This document shows, piece after piece, positions 58,223-64,000 of a stretch of DNA of 64,000 bases (positions are counted from its first letter, which is position 1; each line of letters opens with the position of its first letter). The DNA comes from CBDCFL01 sp965216135 (GTDB lineage: Bacteria; Pseudomonadota; Alphaproteobacteria; Rhodobacterales; Rhodobacteraceae), in contig CBDCFL010000022.1 in the NCBI GenBank assembly GCA_965216135.1, forward strand, positions 186,001 through 250,000, written 5' to 3'. The translations under genes were made by a program, and so were the position numbers. Under the pieces are notes generated by a model. It saw nothing but the letters and a program-made list of their open reading frames with translations. It did not search any database and was not told the origin of the DNA.

Positions 58223-60262
58223 TAAGCGCCTCCCCTCGCGCAGCCAGCCCGCCAGCGCAAATCCCGCGATCAACGCCAGCGCCGCCCAGGCCGGCAGAAG
58301 GGCGCGCAACATGACCGAGGTCGTTACGCTCGTATTCCGCGGGTTCAGCCCGATCCATCCGCGGCCCGCCGCTGCGCGTCCCTGCGGCACCCAGCGCAGG
58401 CCCGGGTGACCGTCTTCAAGCATCCGCACCGCGCCCCCGGTCGCTGCGACCGCATCCTGCAATTTGGTGCCCGTCGCGATGGTTTCCTCGAATTCCTTCG
58501 GCGATGACGGCCCGAGTGCGGCAACGCGCACCAGATTATCCTGCTCAAGGCGGTAAAGCCCGATGTCCGGCCCGTCATATTCGGCCGTATACAGCCCCGG
58601 GCCGCGCTCTGGCATCTCCATCTCCACGGTTTGCCCATCTGGCCCGGTGATCGACAAGAGACGCGGCGCATCGCTCAGACTGCGCCGGGTGATTGACATA
58701 TGCTGACCGCCCGTCACAACCATCAGCGCCTCTTCCTCAAGTTCGGGCTCTTTCATCATCCAATGCGCCAGCCGGCGCAGCAATTCCAGCTGTGGACCGC
58801 CGCCCTGATAGCCGCGCGACCACAGCCACGCCTGATCGGACGCCAAAAGTGCGACGCGCCCGTCGCCCACCCGGTCCAGCGTCAACAGCGGCAGGCCGTC
58901 CGGACCTGACATCACATCCTGGCCGTCGCGCGCCTCGATCTCGACAATCCGCAGCCAATCGCCCCATTCGCCGTCCAGCCCCGCCGTGACCGGATGGCGA
59001 CGACCCAGATCGCTCACCTGCGGCTTGAACGGCTGTTCCAGCACGCGCGAGGTCGGGACCCCCGGCAGGATCTCGCCCAATTCAGAATGGTAGAGCGAGT
59101 TGGCGGTGGCAAATTCGGGTCCGGCCGCCAGTAAAAGCGCGCCGCCCAGTTCGACATAAGTCTTGATGTTGCCCAGATACTGGCCCGGCAGGATACCGCG
59201 CCGCTGGTAGCGGTCGAAAATGATCAGATCAAACTCGTCGATCTTGTCCAAAAACAACTCGCGCGTAGGAAATGCGATCAGAGACAACTCGCTGACCGGC
59301 ACACCATCCTGTTTTTCCGGCGGACGCAGAATGGTGAAATGGACCAGATCCACAGCGCTGTCGGATTTCAGCAGATTGCGCCAGGTCCGCCCGCCGGGAT
59401 GCGGCTCGCCACTGACCAAAAGAACGCTCAAGCGGTCGCGCACGCCGTTAATCTGCACGATCGCTTCGTTGTTGCGGTTGGTCAGCTCGCCGGGCTGATT
59501 GGCAACCGCCAGATGAACCACGTTGATGCCGCCATGGGGCAGAGTGAAATTCAGCTCAAGCGTCTCACCGGGCACCGCGGAAAACTGCAGCGGGGCACTC
59601 CCGTCCACCGAAACGGCAAGTTCGGCAGGCCCGACACCGGCAGGCACAGCGCCCTGATCCTCGATGCGCACGGTCAGGGTGACAGGCTCGCCCAAAATCG
59701 CGAACGCCGGGGCGGTGTCAACAATCAGCCGCCGGTCCCAGTCTGAGGAACGGCCGGTCAGCAGCAGATGCATCGGCACCGGTAGATCGGGGGCAACTGT
59801 CGCGTCATGGATCTGGCCGTCCGAGACCACAATGACGCCTGCCAGCCGGTCCTGCGGTATATTGGCCAGCTCGGCATTCAGCGCGGCCATCGCTAATGTG
59901 CCGCCATTGTCCGACGCATCGCCGACAGGTATCAGACGCAATTCAGCACCGCCGTTTTTGGCAATTTGCGCGGACAACGCGTCGACAGCCGCACGCGCCT
60001 GGCTGGGCCGGTCAGCGATGCCCTGGCTGGCGCTTTCATCGGCCAAAACCAGCACGATGTCCGACAGCGGCGCGCGATTTTCGAGTTGCAGCGAGGGGTT
60101 TGCGATGGTCCCCAGTATCAGCACCGCAGTTGCGAACCGCAAAAACCAGCCCGCCAGTCCGCGCCATGCTGCGAATGCGAGCAGAAATGCGGCCAGCCCG
60201 GCGCTTACCAACACCGCATTCCAGCCGAGCAGGGGATCAAACAAGATTGACGAGACATTCAT
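58013..60262 (-). CDS. Membrane protein with glutamine-amidotransferase-like domain, C-terminus replaced by IS630
   Basis: From ATG 60262 (MNVSSILFDPLLGWNAVLVSAG), overlapping the upstream stop (ATGA), the frame runs 749 codons. The native part ends at about 58226 after AGFALAGWLREGR; the last 70 or so residues (LYQRPPDLTQGDS...) are IS sequence. Native features are two N-terminal helices, a VWA-like region (DIVLVLADESASQGIADRPSQARAAVDAL...GVIVVSDGQIHDA), a GATase1-like region (FDLIIFDRYQRRGILPGQY...GGALLLAAGPEF) and a C-terminal helix. It belongs to the MoxR/DUF58/DUF4159 cluster. The native C-terminus was probably almost complete. Confidence 0.8.
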   Translation of the reverse strand: MNVSSILFDPLLGWNAVLVSAGLAAFLLAFAAWRGLAGWFLRFATAVLILGTIANPSLQLENRAPLSDIVLVLADESASQGIADRPSQARAAVDALSAQIAKNGGAELRLIPVGDASDNGGTLAMAALNAELANIPQDRLAGVIVVSDGQIHDATVAPDLPVPMHLLLTGRSSDWDRRLIVDTAPAFAILGEPVTLTVRIEDQGAVPAGVGPAELAVSVDGSAPLQFSAVPGETLELNFTLPHGGINVVHLAVANQPGELTNRNNEAIVQINGVRDRLSVLLVSGEPHPGGRTWRNLLKSDSAVDLVHFTILRPPEKQDGVPVSELSLIAFPTRELFLDKIDEFDLIIFDRYQRRGILPGQYLGNIKTYVELGGALLLAAGPEFATANSLYHSELGEILPGVPTSRVLEQPFKPQVSDLGRRHPVTAGLDGEWGDWLRIVEIEARDGQDVMSGPDGLPLLTLDRVGDGRVALLASDQAWLWSRGYQGGGPQLELLRRLAHWMMKEPELEEEALMVVTGGQHMSITRRSLSDAPRLLSITGPDGQTVEMEMPERGPGLYTAEYDGPDIGLYRLEQDNLVRVAALGPSSPKEFEETIATGTKLQDAVAATGGAVRMLEDGHPGLRWVPQGRAAAGRGWIGLNPRNTSVTTSVMLRALLPAWAALALIAGFALAGWLREGRRLYQRPPDLTQGDSHERRDLIQWHQGKGGFDGSKDYAQRQVRRRASPGSGAVPGWESGATDVGDCPGSGWG

Positions 60263-63030
60263 TGGCCCAGCCTGTCCAACAGCGCCGGGACATGTACCTG
60301 ATCGGATTTGTAATTTCCGGTCAGGACATGCATCACCAGATTGACGCCAAAGCGCAGCGCGATCTCGCGCTGGCGCTCGCCACCCATGCCGCGGCCAACC
60401 GGAAACATCCAATTTCCATTGACATCGACCGCCCATGCCGCTGCCCAGTCATTGCCGCCGATAACCACCGGGGTCACGTTGTCGTTGAGGTTGCGAAACG
60501 GCATGCCCTCGGCCTGCTCGGCACCCGGTGGCGCGGCCTCGACCCAGACATTGCGGCTTTGATAGCGTCCGGGGAAATCCTGCAGCAGGTAAAATGTGCG
60601 CGTCAGGATGTGATCGCCCGGGATCAGCTCAAGTGGCGGAATGTCCAGCGGCAAGGCTAGCGCGCGGAGCTTTTCGCTGTTAGCGGAAGTTGCGCCGAAT
60701 CCGGCGGTATTTGCATCGCGGGTGTCAAACAGGATCATCCCGCCGCCACGCAGATAACGGTTAAGGCGTGCATAGGCGGCCGCGGACGGCAGCGGCTGAT
60801 CAGGGGTGACCGGCCAGTAGAGAAGCGGAAAAAACGCCAGTTCATCGCGTTCCAGATCAACGCCGACCGGATTGGCCGGTTCAACGGATGTGCGCGCAAA
60901 AAGGATGTCCGACAGCCCTGTTAATCCGGCAAGAGACACTCGGTCGACCTGCGGGTTTGCGGTGCGCACATAGGCCAGAACGGTCTGCGCGGTCGCCGCA
61001 AGTGCAAATTCCGCGCTCTCCTGGGCGCGCACACCAGGCTGGCCCGGCAATACCAACGCCAACGCGGCCACCGCGCCAATTGTCGCCGCGCGCGGTCCTA
61101 CCAGCCGCCCTGACAGCCACAGCGTCGCCACGACATCGGCCATCAACAGGGCCAGCGCCAGGGCCAGCGCATAGCCTTTCAGCGGACGAGGTCGGTCGAC
61201 CAAAAGCCCGCCGACAGATACGCGCGCAGGCCAGATCGCAGCGGCGATCTGTTGGTCTGGTTGGATCACATTTAACGCGAATGACGATTTTTCGCTGCGA
61301 TACAGGCCGGGCGGTGTGCCCACCGACGCGCGGGCGTCGCTCAGGTCTTCACCGGTGACAGACGGCACCTGACCCGCCTCGCCGAGCACACCATATCCGT
61401 CAAGTAACCGTTCGCCCGTCCAAATGGTTCCGGCCATATCGGCAGCGCGGGGCCGCGCGGCGGGTGTTGAAATCGCCAGCCGCTCCAACATCTGCACGAA
61501 AAGGCCCGACAGCGGCAGGCTCGACCACTCGGCGTTCGCGGTGACGTGGAACAGAACCACCTGACCCTGCCCCAGCGATTTGCGCGTGACCAGCGGTGTA
61601 CCGTCGTCCAGCGCCGCGATTGTGCGCGCGGCCAGGCCCGCATCGGGTTGGGCCAGCACTTGCGCGCGGACACGCACATCATCCGGAATTGCTAGCCCGA
61701 AAAACGGAGAAGTGCGCGCAAAAGGGCCGAGCGCGCGCGGATCGCCCCAGCTCATCGCGCCGCCGATCGAGCGCCCCCCGGCCCGTAGGCGCACCGGCAA
61801 CAGCGGGTCTTCCTCAGCGCGCGCAAGATCGCTTGCCGCTAGTTTCGGCCCGGCAAAGCGCACCAAAAGCCCACCGCCTTCGACCCAGGCTTGAATGGGC
61901 GCGGCCTCGGCCTCGGCCAGCGTGGCGACATCGGCCAGAATGATCACATCGGGATTGGCAGGCAAAATATCGGCGAGCGGCGCGTGCAGCAGGTCCGCGC
62001 TGGTCACCAGCGCCTGACGCAAATAATGCGTCGGCGACAAAAGTTGCAGACCCTCGCGGTCTTCGCGGCCTGAATAGAGCGCCACCTCCCGGCGCCGCAA
62101 CGCGTCATCGGCAAGCGCCACCGTACCGGCACTGCGTCGACCCTCTATTTCGAACCGGGTGATCCGGTTGCGCACCTCAGGCGGGGTGATCAGCCGCGCC
62201 TCGGCCTCGCGCGCTCCGCTGGCGAATTGCGCCGTCGCGCGCGCCAGAATTCTGGTCGTACCGGCCGGATCGGGGCCGACCGCGACAAGTTGAACATCCG
62301 CCGATGGACCAGTTTGAGCGCGCACCGCGCTCAACACGATCTCACCATCTTCCAGCAGTGGCGGACGCAGGGCGAAAACCGCTGCACCGCTTTGGACAAT
62401 CTGAACCGGCCCGTGGGTTTCCAACTCGGCCAGCAGGTCGGCCCGCCAGTCGCGCTGCAACCCGTCTGAAAACCAAAGCGTCTCAAAGCTGCCCGCCAGT
62501 TCGTCCGCCCAGGCCAAAACCTCATCGACCGGTTCCCAGGCCCGCGGGGCGATGCCCGCCAGCCGCGCTTGCCAGTCGCGCGCCGCCAAAAAGGGCAGGG
62601 GCTCGCCATCGGCGGGACCGTCGCTCAGCGCAACATATGCGACCGGACGCCCCTGCCGCGAGGCCGCGTCGATCTCTGCCTCCATCCGGTCAATTCGCGC
62701 CGGCCAGTCGGCGGCACTGGCCCAGCTCGCGTCGGCGACAATCAACAGCGGGCGCTCCGAAACGGCTGTCTGTTCAGGGTTCCAGACCGGACCGGCAAAA
62801 CCGAATATCAACGCCGCGATCGCCAAACAGCGCAGCAACAACAGCCACCAGGGCGTGCGGTCTGTCTCGACATCGGCATCGCTTAGTCCCAACAGCAGCG
62901 TAACCGCCGGAAACGGCCTGCGCACCGGTGCCGGCGGCACGGCGCGCAGCAATATCCAGATGATCGGCAGGGCCACCAGCGCCGCCAGCACCCATGGCGC
63001 CGTAAAGCCTATGCCAAATAGCGAAAACAT
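60259..63030 (-). CDS. DUF4159-domain / BatA-like membrane protein
   Basis: From ATG 63030 the protein has 923 residues. The N-terminus FGIGFTAPWVLAALVALPIIWILLRAVPPAPVRRPFPAV is a BatA-type helix pair. The middle is a long periplasmic region with a VWA-like start (RPLLIVADASWASAADW). Two further helices lie near residues 640-690. The C-terminal DUF4159 domain has LAFFPLLYWPVTPDQPLPS...YLRGGGMILFDTRDA and ends KSDQVHVPALLDRLGQ. Its role is unknown. It overlaps both the DUF58 gene and the following gene by a few bases. Confidence 0.88.
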   Translation of the reverse strand: MFSLFGIGFTAPWVLAALVALPIIWILLRAVPPAPVRRPFPAVTLLLGLSDADVETDRTPWWLLLLRCLAIAALIFGFAGPVWNPEQTAVSERPLLIVADASWASAADWPARIDRMEAEIDAASRQGRPVAYVALSDGPADGEPLPFLAARDWQARLAGIAPRAWEPVDEVLAWADELAGSFETLWFSDGLQRDWRADLLAELETHGPVQIVQSGAAVFALRPPLLEDGEIVLSAVRAQTGPSADVQLVAVGPDPAGTTRILARATAQFASGAREAEARLITPPEVRNRITRFEIEGRRSAGTVALADDALRRREVALYSGREDREGLQLLSPTHYLRQALVTSADLLHAPLADILPANPDVIILADVATLAEAEAAPIQAWVEGGGLLVRFAGPKLAASDLARAEEDPLLPVRLRAGGRSIGGAMSWGDPRALGPFARTSPFFGLAIPDDVRVRAQVLAQPDAGLAARTIAALDDGTPLVTRKSLGQGQVVLFHVTANAEWSSLPLSGLFVQMLERLAISTPAARPRAADMAGTIWTGERLLDGYGVLGEAGQVPSVTGEDLSDARASVGTPPGLYRSEKSSFALNVIQPDQQIAAAIWPARVSVGGLLVDRPRPLKGYALALALALLMADVVATLWLSGRLVGPRAATIGAVAALALVLPGQPGVRAQESAEFALAATAQTVLAYVRTANPQVDRVSLAGLTGLSDILFARTSVEPANPVGVDLERDELAFFPLLYWPVTPDQPLPSAAAYARLNRYLRGGGMILFDTRDANTAGFGATSANSEKLRALALPLDIPPLELIPGDHILTRTFYLLQDFPGRYQSRNVWVEAAPPGAEQAEGMPFRNLNDNVTPVVIGGNDWAAAWAVDVNGNWMFPVGRGMGGERQREIALRFGVNLVMHVLTGNYKSDQVHVPALLDRLGQ

Positions 63031-63911
63031 CAGCGCCGTCGCTCCAGAGCGCGATAGGCCCACAACAGCGCGGCCTGCGCGGGCTGATCAGATCGCGCGG
63101 CATGCAACAGCCAGCCGGATTTGCGCGCTGCCTCGCCCAGAACCGCGCGCCGCGCCGCCAATCGGTCCAGATAGGCGGTTTTCAGATCGCGTGCTTTCAA
63201 TGTCTCATGCTCAACCGACCGGCTTATGCTCTCAAATATCGTCCGCCCGGTAAATGGAAATACCTCCTCCTGCGGGTCCAATATTTGCACTAACGCGCCG
63301 CGCACCCCGTGCGCAGCGTTGCGCGTTATCGCGGCGATCAACTTGCCCGGATCGCTCAGAAAATCCGAGATCAGAACAACTCGCGCGTGGGCCTGAACAG
63401 GGGTCAACTCTGGTGTCGCGTAATCCGGCGCGTCTTCGGGCTGCGCCAGCAAAGAAGTAGTGATACGACTGATCTGTGTCTCGCCGGTCGCTAGCCGAAG
63501 CCCGCCCGAACCAGCCAGCCCCACACGCTCGCCGCCCCGGATCAACAGGATCGCCAGCGCCAGCGCCAAGACCCGCGCCCGATCAGATTTGGCCGGCACA
63601 GAGCGCACTGAGGAGAACCGCATCGACTGTCCGGGATCGGCCCAGATCCAGATGCTTTGGGCGGCCTGCCATTCTTTTTGGCGCACAAAGTGCTGGTCCG
63701 AGCGCCCCGACCGGCGCCAGTCAACCGCGCGCGCTTCATCGCCGGGATGGGCGGGGCGGTATTGCCAGAATTCGTCGCCCCGACCGGCGCGCCTGCGCCC
63801 ATGCGTGCCCAGCATGATGTTGGTTGCCAGATGTTCGGCGTCCGCCAACAAGGGCGGCAACGGCGCTGCCAGCCTTTCGGCGCGTGCCCGGATGCTGCCA
63901 ACTGCTGTCAT
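63030..63911 (-). CDS. DUF58-domain protein
   Basis: The protein has 293 residues. The DUF58 core HGRRRAGRGDEFWQYRPAHPGDEARAVDWRRSGRSDQHFVRQKEWQAAQSIWIWADPGQSM is clear, followed by a VWA-like region (RARVVLISDFLSDPGKL). Such proteins work with MoxR AAA+ ATPases. It overlaps the MoxR gene end (ATGA) and the DUF4159 gene start, so the order MoxR-DUF58-DUF4159 is one operon. Confidence 0.92.
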   Translation of the reverse strand: MTAVGSIRARAERLAAPLPPLLADAEHLATNIMLGTHGRRRAGRGDEFWQYRPAHPGDEARAVDWRRSGRSDQHFVRQKEWQAAQSIWIWADPGQSMRFSSVRSVPAKSDRARVLALALAILLIRGGERVGLAGSGGLRLATGETQISRITTSLLAQPEDAPDYATPELTPVQAHARVVLISDFLSDPGKLIAAITRNAAHGVRGALVQILDPQEEVFPFTGRTIFESISRSVEHETLKARDLKTAYLDRLAARRAVLGEAARKSGWLLHAARSDQPAQAALLWAYRALERRR

Positions 63912-64000
63912 GCAGCGGCCTCAGTTGCACCCAGCTGAGCGAGCGTCGAACCGATCAGACCTTCCAGCGTTGCCCCTTCTGCGAGTGCTGCGAATGACAG
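63908..64000 (-). CDS. MoxR-family AAA+ ATPase, C-terminal end only
   Basis: Only the last 30 residues are in the window (LSFAALAEGATLEGLIGSTL...TEAAA). There is no catalytic motif here; the call rests on the conserved position just upstream of and overlapping a DUF58 gene. Confidence 0.6.
   Translation of the reverse strand: MSFAALAEGATLEGLIGSTLAQLGATEAAA

Noticed and set aside
1..64000. CRISPR arrays, tRNA, rRNA, prophage or toxin-antitoxin modules
   Set aside because: I saw no regularly spaced short repeats, no tRNA cloverleaf, and no phage structural or toxin-antitoxin genes on reading both strands.

Overview
The window is chromosomal DNA from an alphaproteobacterium, most likely a Rhodobacteraceae (Roseobacter-group) species. 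The GC-rich coding, the gene neighbourhoods (HAD hydrolase-MaoC-ribF, hsp20-DUF1150, lgt-midA-pgeF, trxB beside an Lrp regulator, MoxR-DUF58-DUF4159) and three Hint-domain proteins all point that way. This assignment is inference from gene content; no rRNA gene is present.

Layout. 1-6.9 kb: housekeeping genes (ribF, an Fe-S-cluster-like protein, threonine aldolase, a secreted lipase-like protein, purE-purK, hsp20-DUF1150). 7.1-9.9 kb: a threonine/serine dehydratase gene split by a class D-like group II intron that sits just before the PLP-lysine codon. 9.95-11.4 kb: an ISNCY/IS1202-like element with an 18-bp target duplication. 11.4-16 kb: a bifunctional sulfate adenylyltransferase/APS kinase, trxB, an Lrp regulator and a Hint protein. 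16-18 kb: two decayed insertion sequences. 18.5-23.2 kb: pgeF, midA, lgt, ubiK, a YbjN-like gene and proC. 23.2-25.9 kb: csaA, broken by two head-to-tail-adjacent IS630 elements. 25.9-31.4 kb: a tungstate-type ABC transporter and the zinc uptake genes (znuB, znuC, zur / znuA) with a Zur operator. 31.4-34.1 kb: an IS30 element broken by an IS256 element. 34.2-43.7 kb: a sulfotransferase, a frameshifted glycosyltransferase, two Hint genes, more IS630 copies, a YmdB-like phosphoesterase and an SLC13 transporter. 43.8-49.9 kb: DUF4198 and HupE-like genes, a putative regulator, tdk, pheA and a cytochrome c. 50.1-55.9 kb: the yejABEF peptide ABC transporter operon. 58.2-64 kb: a MoxR/DUF58/DUF4159 membrane cluster whose last gene is capped by an IS element.

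Mobile DNA is the dominant theme: thirteen elements take up about a quarter of the window. Eight are IS630-family copies of three sequence types, called here A (four copies), B (two) and C (two). All have TACC...GGTA ends and all but one sit between identical 3-bp TAA or TTA repeats. Type C carries an A7 run that splits its transposase into two frames, whereas A and B have an A8 run and an unbroken frame; this looks like programmed -1 frameshifting in type C. Two pairs of IS630 copies share a single target site.

I found no CRISPR array, tRNA, rRNA or phage. I saw no clear new defence or metabolic system. The observations most worth following are the intron next to the active-site codon, the behaviour of the IS630 trio, the insertion into the overlapping stop codons of tdk and pheA, and a GC-rich double-hairpin element near 28.4 kb.
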